Shown here: piece after piece, positions 1 to 11,356 of the stretch
Layout: the number at the start of each line of letters is the position of its first letter
Numbering within the stretch: position 1 is the first letter of the stretch
Assembly: GCA_012931725.1 (NCBI GenBank)
Contig: CM022944.1
Location: 37,856,094 to 37,920,093 of the forward strand
From: Litsea cubeba
Taxonomy: Eukaryota > Streptophyta > Magnoliopsida > Laurales > Lauraceae
Direction of reading: 5' to 3'
DNA length: 64,000 bases
Position numbers and translations under genes: made by a program
The notes under the pieces: model-generated
What the model was told of the DNA's origin: nothing
Database searches by the model: none
Seen by the model: only the letters and a program-made list of their open reading frames with translations

Positions 1-2504
1 CTTACTCCAATGGAGACAACTTCTGACATAGAAGATCCTACGTCAGCTTCCTTCGTTGTTCCAGCAACTTCAGCAAAGGAAAAACCGATCTTCTTCCATA
101 GATCGGATGCTTCTTCATCAAACTCCATGCTTGAACCTTTCCAAAATAAAGGTACGCCTCAACTATCCTTATACAGTTCTGTGGCACAAGCTATTATGAA
201 GAAAATGGGCTATGACGCTCAAAACCCAGTCGGTTTGGGAGAAGGACGCGGTATTCTCACGCCATTGGGGCCCGTCTTGACCAAAAGCCAGCTGGAAGAT
301 TGGAGACTCTACGGCTATGTAGAAAAGTCTTCACACGGGTTAGGGTATGATCCTGACACTCCCTTGAGACAGTTGACACAAAGGCTTAAAAGTCAATATA
401 CTGACCAAGCCTCAACATCTCAAGTCCATGAAGACATCGATCTCCCTGGATATCTCTTTGATGAGTCACCTGACAAAGATCCAGGAAGCTCATCCAATTG
501 GCACGATTTCTCCGAAAATGAAGAGGAGTTGTCCGATGGCACAGACGTGTGGACTTCTGACCCAGAAGAACCCTCATCTCCAAAAGAAGTAGCCTACTTC
601 GACTCGGTTTCAACAGGCGATTGGGATCATCTCATAGCAAGCCTTGGGAAAATTACCGATCAAGAAGACCCGTGGAAAGGAACAAAACCTTGGTCTGGAA
701 ATGCCCTTGAAACCCCAGAAGGTTTCGTTGAGCTGGAAGCCTCCGAAAATATTGTGGAGGAACCACCTTCGAACCTTCCAACAGAAGATCCTGTTCAAAA
801 GATAGACTTGGGAACACCAGATAACCCACGTCCTGTATTCATAAGCAAGAATATAAAGGATGATGAGTTACCCGAGTATATCGCTTTTCTTCGTGAGTTC
901 GTTGATTGCTTTGCATGGTCTTATGCTGAAATGCCAGGCTTAGACCCCAAAATAGCAGTTCACAAACTCAATCTTCAAGAAGACATCAAGCCTGTCAAGC
1001 AAGGCCAAAGAAGATTCCGTCCAGATGTGATGGATAAAATTGAACAAGAAGTTCAAAAACTCAAAAGCGTCGGCTTCATCCGTGAGGAACAACATCCTGA
1101 ATGGTTGGCCAACATTGTCCCCGTGACAAAGAAAAATGGGCAGATCAGGGTCTGTATTGACTATAGAGACCTGAATGGCGCATGCCCAAAAGATGAATTT
1201 CCGCTCCCCATACCAGAGGTAATGATTGATAATACCTGTGGATTCGAGCGAATGACATTCATGGATGGTTTCTCTGGCTACAATCAGATAAAGATGCATC
1301 CTGAGGATGAAAAACATACATCCTTTCGAACCCCATTTGGCGTGTATTGCTACACTGTCATGCCATTGGTTTGAAGAATGCTGGTGCCACATATCAGAGG
1401 GCTATGATGAAAATATTCCAAGATATGCAGCACAAGACGGTTGAATGTTACGTTGATGACCTCGCCGTCAAAAGCAAAAGAAAAGAAGATCATCTCGAAA
1501 ACCTTCGAGAAGTCTTCCTCCGGCTTCGCAAACACAAACTGCGAATGAATCCATTGAAATGCTTCTTCGGCGTCTCGTCGGGTAAGTTCCTCGGATTCTT
1601 AGTTCGGAAAGCTGGAATAGAGCTTGACCCCATAAAAGTCAAAGCCATTCTAGAAATGCCCTCTCCAAGAACCTTGAGAGAACTCAAAGGGCTTCAAGGG
1701 AGATTGGCCTACATCAGACGGTTCATCTCCAATCTTTCGGGGAAATGCCGTCCATTCTCCCGGTTGATGAAAAAAGGTGTAAACTGCTTTCCAAGACATC
1801 AAGTCATACCTGACAAAACCTCCAGTGTTAGCTGCTCCTACCACTGGAAAACCATTCATCTTGTACACAAGAGCCCTTGATCACTCTCTGGGAGCTCTGC
1901 TTGCGCAAGAAAATGATCAAAGAAAAGAAGCTGCTCTATATTACCTCAGCCGCATGCTAGTAGGTGCAGAGCATCGCTACTCTCCAGTCGAAAAAGAATG
2001 TCTTGCAGTGATGTTCGCCGTACAAAAGCTGCGTCACTACTTGCTTTCCAACACAGTCTACCTGGTCTCGAGGGTCAACCTCTTGAAGGTCCTTGTCACA
2101 AAGGCAGGTTCTCTCAATGCTCGACTGGCAAAATGGTCCATCCTTCTGTCACAATTTGATATTAGGTATGTACCACAAAAAGCAATCAAAGGGCAAGCTC
2201 TAGCGGACTTCCTCGCAGAGCATCCATTGCCTAAAGATTCTCCACTCAGAGATGATCTCCCAGACGAACCAGTCTACAATGTGGAGACTTTCTCACAAAG
2301 TGCCTCCTGGGACATGTACTTTGACGGTGCAACCAGGACAAATGAAAAAAGACAGCTGATCTCGGGAGTTGGCATCCTCTTTGTTAGCCCCGACAAATAC
2401 ATGATTCCACACGCTTTCTCGCTACTGGAACCATGCAAAACAATGCAGCTGAATATCAAGCTCTGATCTTAGGATGGAACTCGCCATCGAATCCGGTATA
2501 CTAT
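1..2504 (+). mobile_element. Ty3/gypsy (Tat lineage) internal fragment
   Basis: Remnant of a Tat-lineage LTR retrotransposon, cut by the window edge on the left and ending near 2500, where block A sequence starts. The reading order is G-patch-like segment, reverse transcriptase, RNase H, then the start of a second RNase H; that double RNase H is known for the Tat group. No LTR, PBS or integrase is present here. At least three indels break the frame, so it is not autonomous. The right end falls in the second RNase H with no visible LTR or TSD, so this is a truncation or recombination breakpoint. Confidence 0.88.
10..2500 (+). pseudogene. Broken Tat pol: G-patch, RT, RNase H, second RNase H
   Basis: Frame 1 (10-1374) holds a G-patch-like stretch (MKKMGYDAQNPVGLGEGRG, near codons 64-82), then the RT N-terminal half (FVDCFAWSYAEMPGL; VCIDYRDLN). 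Loss of one T near 1366 ends that frame within the MPFGLKNAGATYQ block. The RT continues in another frame from 1378, with the YVDD catalytic box near 1450. Near 1782 a short deletion plus frameshift joins LMKKGVN to FQDIKSYLTKPP. RNase H (GALLAQENDQ; FDIRYVPQKAIKGQALADF) runs to about 2240, and a second RNase H begins at WDMYFDGATR near 2310. A further frameshift lies near 2470. Domain assignment is by motif; the Tat label rests on the WSYAEMPGLDP motif and the second RNase H. Confidence 0.85.
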
Positions 2505-2573
2505 GCTAACGTCCCATGGAAGAACACCAGCCTGGTATTCTTTCATCGCCTTCTGAAGTGATCACTGCTCCAC
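2505..2573 (+). pseudogene. Block A copy of the 52347 ORF, 5' piece
   Basis: Encodes EEHQPGILSSPSEVITAP, which aligns with EEHQLGITSSPSKVITAP in the intact ORF at 52347-52844. The homologue's first ~90 codons are missing because Tat sequence abuts here. The reading frame is cut at 2573 by copia-1, and the remainder resumes at 7600. The last five bases, TCCAC (2569-2573), are the left TSD of copia-1. Confidence 0.75.
2569..2573 (+). repeat. Left TSD of copia-1 (TCCAC)
   Basis: TCCAC here is repeated exactly at 7595-7599, immediately outside the opposite end of copia-1. Block B shows the corresponding site without the insertion. Confidence 0.9.
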
Positions 2574-2962
2574 TGAAAGAACTAGCTGGTCCCAGATGGG
2601 TGTCGGAGCCGAACTCACTGAGAACCTTGTGCGTTCCGATGTGGGGTAGACCTGCGAACTCGCTGCGAATGCTCTCAGATCTTCTGGATAATCAAGCAAG
2701 GGTTCCCATCTCCCTTATATAGAGCAATCCCTAGGAGTCACGACTACAACGGACTCTACCCCTCCTGGAATCCCACATCTCCTGACCAGCATGGGAATTC
2801 TGCCAACTAAGAGTCTGAACTTGATCCAAACTCTATCACCAAGAGTTTGAACCTTATCTAACTCAACCAGATCAAGACTTGTTGGGAGTTCATCCGCGGC
2901 ACACCGCCGGGCTCGATCTGGCATGGGCCCAATGGCAGTCGGGCCACACAATTTTCCTAACA
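2574..2962 (-). repeat. 3' LTR of copia-1 (389 bp)
   Basis: On the minus strand it starts TGTTAGGAAAATTG and ends GCTAGTTCTTTCA. A TATAAGGG promoter-like box (minus strand) lies near 2715-2723. The PPT lies directly outside its minus-strand start. Only the two ends are shared with the 44-bp opposite LTR. Confidence 0.85.
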
Positions 2963-3599
2963 ATCTCCCACTTGACACGAATGCCATGTAAAACAAACGT
3001 GGCAATGTACATCAACATATACTCTAGTCCCAGCATACATCTCTTAGCTAAGGAAAAGGCTTAATGAAGGAATACACGTCAATTCCACCAGTGAGATTCT
3101 TGAGATTGAAATCTTAAGTTTCTCTCCCACGTTTTAGGTATACAGATATAAGGATTTAATATCTTGAGGGATCGTGGAATTGTGGTTCCATTCACCGATG
3201 TAAAGATGGACTCATAACATTTGGACCGGCTCATCGGTTCTTACCAACTTCAAATATCGATGAAGAGATCCAACCTGATGGCCACTTAGTTTACTACATC
3301 GCAGGTTGTATCCCAGATCCTGTTCTCAACAGAGCTACCATGTTTGTTTTCTTTATACCAGAAAAATCAAGACCTTTGCCAAAGGGTTAAATTCATCATC
3401 CCAAGAGGCAACCATACAACCATGCAGTTCCAAAACAACAACCGTGCCACAGAAAATGGTGTAGCAAATGTTTTTGATGTACCCAGATTCCTCTTATTTA
3501 CTTGCCATATCAGGCACAACCGGATAACTTAGGAATCTGATTATGAGACCAACGGCGATCCATTTCCGGTCTCATAAATCTGGAATTACAGCATTTTAT

Positions 3600-3990
3600 G
3601 CACGATGAGGATGTCATACATTATGCACCTCCCACTATACTCGAGTAAGGCTTGTCTCTGGTCATGAGCATGTCCTTCTCACTAATGAAATCCCGATTGT
3701 TGGACAATTTCATACACAAGCAAATGGGAGTGTCAAATGGCATGCACATCTCCATATCCAACTGTTTTAACATAGCGTCCTGCTTGGATCCATATGACAA
3801 AGTCCGTACCAGATTCGGCTTACATGGTTGCTGCATATGCCCAGTACATCATGCTTTAACTCATGTTTTTCATCTCGAATCAAGACTTCAACACTGTTAA
3901 TTACTTGGAGATTGCTTCCAATTCGCCACCAACAATCAATATGTCATCCAATGACAAATATATAACTACTCCCACTGTTTTGACCTAAAT
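3600..3990 (-). pseudogene. Copia-1 RT/RNase H remnant
   Basis: Reading the minus strand, 3990 to 3900 gives YLSLDDILIVGGELEAISK, a decayed form of the copia LYVDDILIVG catalytic segment. About 280 bp further on, DKPYSSIVGGA matches the PYSSAVGSLMYA block that follows RT in copia pol. Spacing and order fit a normal copia pol. Stops and frameshifts interrupt it. Confidence 0.7.
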
Positions 3991-6900
3991 GCATATCTCA
4001 TATGTCGGGGATAAACTAATTTCACGTATGGCCTCGTGAAATTCTTATGTAAAGATAATTTGTACTCATTGATCCTCATGATCTGTGCACCACCAAATCG
4101 GCAGATTACATGTAAAGCTTTTCCTACTTTTTGCCGTTTAGGAACTCAGCCTTTACATCCACTAGGTGCAATATCAGATTCTCACAACCAACCATTGCCC
4201 TTGGGATTCATATGGATAGGAATTTAGGCCCGGAGAGATAATCTCCACGTAATCAAATCATTCCATTTCTAAATCCTTGTGCCACCCATCGTGCTTATCT
4301 ACCAATCTGTCATTATCATTTTATTGCCAAGAACCCATAGCCCTTCAATCCTAAGGTAGATCGACTAATTGCCATGCCATGTTCTTATTTTATAGTCAAT
4401 CATCATATTGACAGCAAATGACAGATTAAGGTCTTGCACGATTTCTACCAAATAACAGCACCAATCATCCAACCACGTCGAAAGTTATCAATCCTACAGG
4501 AACTCCCAATAACTCGGGTTGTTCATTGTCAAGTGGGCCCTAGCCAGGACTTACACTTCCACCACTGCCGACGTTGAAACTCCCACTTTTCGTAACACCC
4601 TTCATCCTCAGAGACGTTGTGGTGCATCTCTAGGATTTGTATGGGATCCACAAGGAAGCACACATTCTGAATTGTGGTTATAATCCGATATTTGTGATTG
4701 ATCACACGATATCCCTTTGGATGATTCAATTTCTCAACGAAATAATGATTTTCTTCGTTTCTATTTGCAGTTGGTATTATAATTGTGGCCCGCAATAGTT
4801 TGTGTACAACACATCCCCTCAATGTTATAGGTCAAGTTTTAGGTTTGGCACCAGTCCATAACTCAAAAATGGGTCTTTTGGGCTAAATTTTAGGAGTTGT
4901 TCGACTCAATATATATTGTGCACTCAATAATATCTCCCCCTTACAGCATACAGCGGAAGATACGTGTGGTTAATATGGATCTAATATATCCAAAAAAAAT
5001 AATTTAAAAATTTCTTAACCACACCATTTTTAGTTGTGGGGTGTACATAATCGAATATAAATATATTATCCTCTCTGTGCACAATATACTTGGATCGTAC
5101 ATAGGCACACTCCCCCACTTAATGGATCTCATCAATTAACTTTTCAACCCTATTGGTCCATGACTCAGCAATATACCACTCAAAGCATTTTTACAGTGCA
5201 TCAAGCTTATATCAAATCAGATAAATTTAAATGTATTTGCTAAAGTTACCAATCGGAGTAGCAAATCACTCCCACCCATTTAAATTTGGACAAATAAAAC
5301 GGTCAGCATATTTTAGAGTATATGATATCACTCAACCACACTTCTAGTTATTCTGGAAAAGAAATATTCGGTCATTTTCCACCCAGACATGGTTCCAATA
5401 TACCAAGGTCAGGTAAAGGTATCATCCCAACCAGTCCATTTATTCTGTCTTTGTTGATGTGTCATATTTTCAATACCATAAGTGTGCCAAACCATACATC
5501 CAACACATACAGAATAATCAAAACTAGAAGATTTACACATTACAAGCATATCAAGCAAGTAAATATCATCTCATAAATTAAAAAAAATGCAACAATCTCC
5601 CATGCATGCAAATCACAACTATATTGCCTCAGAACAGATTTCCTCATCTATTCTATCACCAGTTGAGCCACGAATTTTAGTCATCAGAGAGTAGTAATTA
5701 GTAAAGCATCCCCAAAAAGTAACAAATTGGATTTTCAGAGTCAAATGTATTTAGACTCATGTCATTTGTTAAACACACAACAAAATTTGTTCCACATTTA
5801 TAGATGCTTACAATCTCCGGATTTTATTTTCAAGAATTCAAAAAAAAATTCAATTTCCATCCTTGAGATCACATGAAAAACCACAAATCGATCCACCGGT
5901 TCCGTTCTTACACCTTCATCAGATGCACCGTTATATGACTATAACCTCTGTATCCGATCCACTAGGTTGTCTATTTCGTCATATTCTCTTGTCCCGTTGA
6001 CTTAAATAAATTATTTTTATTTCTTGCCTCAAATTTCATTGAAATTTAAATATTTAAGAGGCTTGGGACTTAAGAGATACACCCCTACTGAAGTGGAAGA
6101 CCATGACAATAGACATAGATAGAATTGGAACACATTGATCAATTAGTTTTCCCATCGTGGTCAACAATTAGTGATCCGATCAACCTAGTTGTCAATCACT
6201 CATCCATCAGGCAATCAATAGTACATACATGCATCATAGATTATTTTCATCCGAGACCTAGTGGCTTTTATGAATTTTTACCACTAACTAGAGATTATAT
6301 GTCTCTTTTGTGCCGTTGGATTTGCTCACATTCTTTCGATCAAATTCTCGACCCTTGATCCACACATCAAATATTTTGTGGATCAATTATTATACCCCCA
6401 CTGCACAAGGTAATGTCCAATTACCATTAGATGATACCGCAGTGGTCGTCAAGGGTTCATCAAAAGAAAATACAAGTTGGATCTTATCACAACAAATAAA
6501 CGCACAATTCAAATGATAAAGCACCCAACAGATATCTCTACACGAGTGGGCACTTCTCGCTGAAGATATCACTCTCGAGTAGGTCATACAGTGCAGATTT
6601 GTAAGACATATCCAACGTATAAATAAAAGAAAAGTCAAGATACCACTGACCGTGATCGCTGACCAATAATTTTTCTAACCATTGGATCGTCAATCTCTCA
6701 CTGCTATTGTATAGATCTTGTTGCCAGAAGTTCGCAGGCTCAAACGGATCGTCCATCGGAGCTCAGATGACCCAAATATCGCGCGATAAAAATCAAGCGT
6801 CAAGAATGACTACATCTGGTCCAAAACATATATGATCATTGGATCCCAAAATCTGTCAACGCTACTGGGTAGTGCTCGTCACCACGATTCACAGAACCAA

Positions 6901-7535
6901 ACTGCTCGTCGATCGGAGTCCGGACGAACGAGTTATGGCCGGTCAAAGTCTATTGACTGGGCCCGCGCTTGCATAGCAACGCCTTGCCTCTGCATCGTCC
7001 GCCGTACAGAGCCCTCGTATACTCGTCGTCGCCGTCGTGCCGAACGTCACGCTGACGTCATCAATTCACTGCGCACGTACCAGCACTTCCTCATGTGTGA
7101 GGCAAGTGTCTGCTGCTGGGCTCAGAACCGGGCAGGTTGGACATGGTTGGCTTGACCCGGCCTGACCTTGACCCGCCTGACTTCCTGTATTCTGCAGGAA
7201 ACACGCAGGAAATCGCTGAGACCACATCATGCATCCAGAGGCTGAAGTTGCACGCGTCCCTAGTCTGGAACAGCAACCTTAAACCGCACGGTAACACGCG
7301 TCCCCACCTTTCTCTCTGTTGACGCACGTCCCAAGGCAGAATGCAACAGCAGCAAAACCGAAGACGTCTGGATGGACTTGTTGCACGCGCTCCAAGGCGA
7401 GGATTCAACGGCAGCAACAAGTGTCCCGAGCGACTGCTGACGCACGTCTTCTGTTGCATAATCGGGAGAAAAACTCAATAACGAGACGATCCACAAGCCT
7501 TATTGCAAAATCCAAACCGTTAAACGTATATATGG
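3991..7535 (-). other. Copia-1 interior, unresolved
   Basis: Expected to hold gag to integrase on the minus strand, but I could not place these domains with confidence. A minus-strand stretch near 4545-4610 (CYEKWEFQRRQWWKCKSWL) could be a ruined zinc knuckle. The GC-richer 6900-7500 part looks like an untranslated leader next to the PBS. Short ORFs here have no recognisable content. Confidence 0.4.
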
Positions 7536-7548
7536 GACTTTGATACCA
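7536..7548 (-). promoter_or_regulatory. Copia-1 primer binding site
   Basis: Minus-strand TGGTATCAAAGTC resembles the initiator-tRNA-Met PBS (TGGTATCAGAGC) with changes near its end. It lies two bases inside the right LTR stub, as a PBS should. Confidence 0.75.
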
Positions 7549-7550
7549 AT

Positions 7551-7594
7551 TGAAAAAACTAGCGGGTCTCAAATGAGTGTCAATTTTCCTAACA
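7551..7594 (-). repeat. 5' LTR stub of copia-1 (44 bp)
   Basis: Retains the outer end (TTTTCCTAACA on plus) and inner end (TGAAAAAACTAGC) of the 389-bp LTR, so about 345 bp of the LTR middle, promoter included, is gone. The TSD TCCAC follows at 7595-7599. Confidence 0.8.
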
Positions 7595-8042
7595 TCCACT
7601 GCTAGGGATAGGAGCATCAAGGAAGGGCCGCATGAAGAACACGGAGGAGTCAGAGTGAGAGAGGCCGGATTGGCTACAAGAAGGATGGACGACCGACGTC
7701 AAGGTCCGAGAGAATGGCGCATCAGCTAGTGTGAAGGATAGGGTAATTGAAACAATTGACGCTTCTAAATAAGCAAATTTAATCCTTCTTGTTTTAAGAA
7801 ATGTTCTTATTATGACATATTTTACATCTTAATTATTATGTTTTTATCACAGATTCATTGTTAGGGTTTTCCGGTAATCATTGTTTGGTATATTCTCTCT
7901 CTCTTTCTTTTTTTTCTTTTTATTTTTATTTTATACGGGCGGTTTGATACAGTGATACTGTTACCATCTATTTTACAATTGTTATCATCATTTCTCTTTT
8001 GATTTTTTTATTTTTTTTATTTTATAGTTTGGCTGGATTTGA
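7595..8042 (+). other. Block A unique sequence, including pseudogene 3' end
   Basis: Aligns with 52690-53040 of block B. 7600-7772 is the 3' part of the pseudogene copy of the 52347 ORF. It ends VIETIDASK and a TAA stop at 7770-7772, against VIQTIHPSK in block B, and contains a frameshift/stop. Beyond it is shared AT-rich non-coding sequence up to the copia-2 insertion at 8043. Confidence 0.8.
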
Positions 8043-8363
8043 TGTTAGACATGAGTGGTCCTGATGACCACATGTGCAACACTGTTGGGACCCACGGTTT
8101 GAGCCCACTAATTTAAGTTACTTTCTCTATTTTTTTAATTTTTTATATTAATAAGTTTATTTTGGATTAAATTTTAGTAAGTCCAATCAAATAGGACTCT
8201 TGTTGACTGATAGGATAAAACCCTATTCGTAAAAGAGATCCGCTCATCATCAAGATCATGGCGCAAGGTATGCTTTTAATTAGTATTTTAGATTATCCAT
8301 TGTTAATGCGTAAATCAAGATCCATAAATTTGATTTGAATTGCAAATCATATTAGATCTAACA
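8043..8363 (+). repeat. Left LTR of copia-2 (321 bp, internally deleted)
   Basis: Matches 22793-23276 but lacks about 163 bp after GTTGACTGAT. The missing part in the right LTR contains a TATATATATGG promoter-like box, so this 5' LTR has probably lost its promoter. Confidence 0.9.
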
Positions 8364-10030
8364 ATTGATATCAGAGCGAGATTGTGATTTCCGCATTCAA
8401 CATTCTTTTAAATTGGACAATTTTTTATTTTTTATTTATTTTTGGACAAGAACATTGATTTTCTTTTGCAATGAGATCAGAGATTAGGGGGACGATTTCA
8501 TCGATTCTCTCACACATACATTACTGTTACTCCGTCTCGCACTGTCGTTGCCCAAATCACACTTGTGTTTGTGTTTTAAACCTCGTTTTTTTCATCACAA
8601 CTAAGATATTGTTAATTGGTTAGTACGGTGGAAATGTTGATGAGTGAAAACCAGACCTTACCTTTAAAACAGTTCCAAGACTCAGGCAGTTTGGGGACAT
8701 TTTGTGTGATTGACTGTGGGGCCTAAGGTGGACCACCCGATGGATGGCCGATCTGATCCGTGGATGCGGAAGACCTAAGGGCGACCCAAAAGCTAAGAGA
8801 CCCAGGGCGAACCTGATGGTGGTAGACCCGTGGGGATTGGGTCCCATCTAGCCGCTCATCTAAGGGTTTTACACAGTTTGGCCGTCAATTGCAGTTTTTT
8901 TTTTTTTTTTTTAAATCAGGCAGTGGCGGAGCCCACTGGGTGTTTTGATCATCAATCCGGTCCGCGCATCCGGTCGTATAGCCCTGAGCGATGTAGTTGG
9001 TTGGACTGATCTTGGGTCTTGATCAGTGAGACCTACTACCCTAGCACCTTTGCTACAATAGGCGAGCAACTCACCGTTTGGAAGAGGTTCTGTATCAGAA
9101 CCTGCGTTGCAGGAAGAAAGGAATATGGAATCGGTGGCCTGAGGGTGTATGGAAAGTGTGGACCTCACTTAAGTTCTGTTAATTCAATACCTTGCCCTTG
9201 AGTTTCTTAAAATTAGAAAAAGGACCCTTTGCCTTTTATGAACCTTATTAGACCCTTTGACTTATTAAGAATGTGATTATTAAGTTTGTTTGCATTGATT
9301 TTACTGTGCTTTTATTATTACGATTTTTTTTGTGGGTTTGATTATTTGTTGCCTAGATTGGCCCCATTATGTCACTTTTATTGGGTTTGCCTATTTTGGG
9401 TCATATGCTTAGTGCCCACCATTTGATTTATAGGCATGTAAATAATTTTGTGGATGTTTGATAACCACAACATGTTATAAATTAACCACTAATGACATTA
9501 TAACCAACTTAGATTAGACCCCTTTATATCTTTTTATAAATGCTATTAATTCAATTGAGATCCATAGTTTTAAATAGTGTGGTTGTCACCAAAGTGGGTC
9601 AATTATAAAAACTTATAGGTATCAATTGAACCCTTAACACTATTTCTTGTGTAAGGATAATAGCATTAGACTTGCGATCCTAAATTATGAAAGTGAGAAT
9701 CGGCCCAAAGGTACGACCTCCACTCAAATAATTGTAAGACCGGAATAGGGTAATTTGATATATGTACCTAATTTGTTTTGGTCTCTAGACATAAACTTAA
9801 AAAGCCTTGTGAATTGTATTCATACTATCTCATTAGCCCTATGGATGGATATGATTCATCCACCAGCGATCCTATTACATGTTGTAGTATCGATCCAAAG
9901 GAGGGACTACGATGATGAATTGAATCACTCACTAGATATGCTTCGTTTATGCAACGAATCATTCTGGATTAGTGTTTAGCGTGAACTCAAAGCATTAGAG
10001 TAATTGAGCATTTTTCCCTTTATATTCCAG
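8364..10030 (+). other. Copia-2 5' leader, no gene seen
   Basis: Lies between the PBS and the first recognisable gag codons. It contains a T18 run at 8897-8914 and several short ORFs with no recognisable content. The 1.7-kb length is generous for a copia leader and could hide a small older insertion. Confidence 0.6.
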
Positions 10031-10032
10031 CA

Positions 10033-10371
10033 TTGACTTCCACTGCCTTGAATAGACATCTCTCGAGCATACCGGTGTTGAATGGCTCGAATTTTACAGA
10101 TTGGAAAGATGAACTTTTATTAACCTTGGGCTACTTAAACTTGGACACTGCAATTATAGAACCCAAACCCACTGATCTTATTGAAAATAGCTCTCAAGCT
10201 GCGAGAGCATCTTATGAAAAATGGATCAAGGCCAACCATCTAAGTCTCATAATGATCAAGAGATCCATAGCTAAACATATCCGTGGTTCAATCCCAGATA
10301 ATGAAAATGCAAAAAGGCCTATCTCGAATCTGTGGAGCAACAATTTCAAGCATCTGATAAGGCTTTGATAG
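10033..10371 (+). pseudogene. Copia-2 gag, N-terminal part
   Basis: Reads LNGSNFTDWKDELLLTLGYLNL, the usual copia Gag N-terminus, then KANHLSLIMIKRSIAKHIRG. No ATG opens it; the ORF starts at a TTG. Two extra A residues in GCAAAAAGGCC (near 10311-10320) shift the frame before the conserved VEQQFQASDKAL block. Gypsy-1 interrupts it at 10371/10372. The last 242 bp (10130-10371) are repeated at 18346-18587. Confidence 0.85.
10130..10371 (+). repeat. 242-bp direct duplication, left copy
   Basis: Copia-2 gag sequence, indistinguishable by eye from 18346-18587, flanking gypsy-1 on the other side. The last base (g) is shared with the LTR junction. It is far longer than the 4-6 bp TSD made by retroviral-type integrase. 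Confidence 0.92.
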
Positions 10372-11195
10372 ACACCCTATACTAATCGATGCTAATTATG
10401 CTTAGATGGGGGCAATGATCAATCTGAATGGTGTTTGGGTTGGGTCCACGCTGCTAAGCATGAGTATTTATTTCTATTAATTACTGTTTATGTTTTCAGT
10501 CGATATATAATTATGAAATACAATGTATTTGGGTTTTTATATGTTGGACTGGTGTCCGGATGATGGATGGCTTCGGGCCATGATGGCCGGTTTATAGCGG
10601 CGGGTCCTTAATGGACGTGATGAGCCACTTTGATGGCTGGTCCTTGGTGGACGTGTCTAATGAGACAGGGTCATGGTGACCGGTATACATGTATACGATA
10701 AGGCCTTTGAGGCGTGGTGTTGTGCATGGGCACGGATTGTGTATGAAAGAATCTAAATAATACTTGATTATTGATTTAGACTTGTTAAATCATGTGATGT
10801 TATATTTATATGATTTGTGTAATTTAGGAATATTCATTCACCAGTAATACTGATGTTGCTTTTACCCCCTTCAGGAAATCAAGCTGCGGGCGGGATAGAG
10901 CGGAACGATGATCAGCACGTGAATTTCAATATGCGTGGCTGACAAGAGTGCACGACAAAAGATATTGTAGTAGATAAAAGGATTAGCATGGTTTAGGATA
11001 TTATTTGATGTTTTAGCACATTATTGATGCAGACCGAACATAGAATAGTTTGAGTAACTATTTGATTAAATGAAAGTATTATTTGATTCTAAATGCCAAA
11101 TGCTTATGTGAATTATTTGACTAATATCTGGTAAATCTTATCCAAGTTATCACGATCCAGAGATCTGACAGGGCCCCAGGATTTGGGTCGTGACA
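10372..11195 (+). repeat. 5'-truncated 5' LTR of gypsy-1 (824 bp)
   Basis: Equals 17525-18345, the distal part of the 3' LTR. It opens directly at ACACCCTATACT instead of TG and ends GGTCGTGACA next to the PBS. The upstream 1436 bp of the LTR, including the TATA box, are absent. Confidence 0.92.
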
Positions 11196-11198
11196 AAG

Positions 11199-11210
11199 TG
11201 GTATCAGAGC
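11199..11210 (+). promoter_or_regulatory. Gypsy-1 primer binding site (tRNA-iMet type)
   Basis: TGGTATCAGAGC, complementary to the 3' end of initiator tRNA-Met, lies three bases after the 5' LTR. Confidence 0.93.
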
Positions 11211-11356
11211 ATAAGGTTTTGGGCAATTAAAAGAATTAGCAACCCATAGGCAGCGTGGTGAGGACGATGGGGTGTCAACAGTAGAAACTTAAGAAAGATA
11301 TGTTGCTATTAATCCTTTAGCTTACAATTTATCTTTTTTGCAGAAAAAATAAGAAG

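Larger units (their letters stand above)
2574..7594 (-). mobile_element. Copia-1: decayed minus-strand Ty1/copia element
   Basis: A 5.0-kb element bounded by TGAAA...AACA ends and an exact TCCAC TSD, lying in reverse. The 3' LTR is on the left (2574-2962). The polypurine tract reads CAAGTGGGAGAT on the minus strand (2963-2974). On the right, a PBS-like TGGTATCAAAGTC (minus, 7536-7548) abuts a 44-bp stub of the 5' LTR. Coding remnants are faint: minus-strand LSLDDILIVG near 3930-3975 is the copia RT catalytic box, and minus-strand PYSSIVGG (3621-3650) matches the RT/RNase H linker. No long ORF survives. The clean empty site in block B confirms it as an insertion. Confidence 0.87.

Noticed and set aside
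7091..7459. 122-codon minus-strand ORF
   Set aside because: Lies in the copia-1 leader next to the PBS; no recognisable domain.
10372..10390. ACACCCTATACT as the true start of the gypsy-1 LTR
   Set aside because: The 3' side has a PPT followed by TGTAATATCC at 16089, giving a normal TG start; the 5' copy is therefore truncated.
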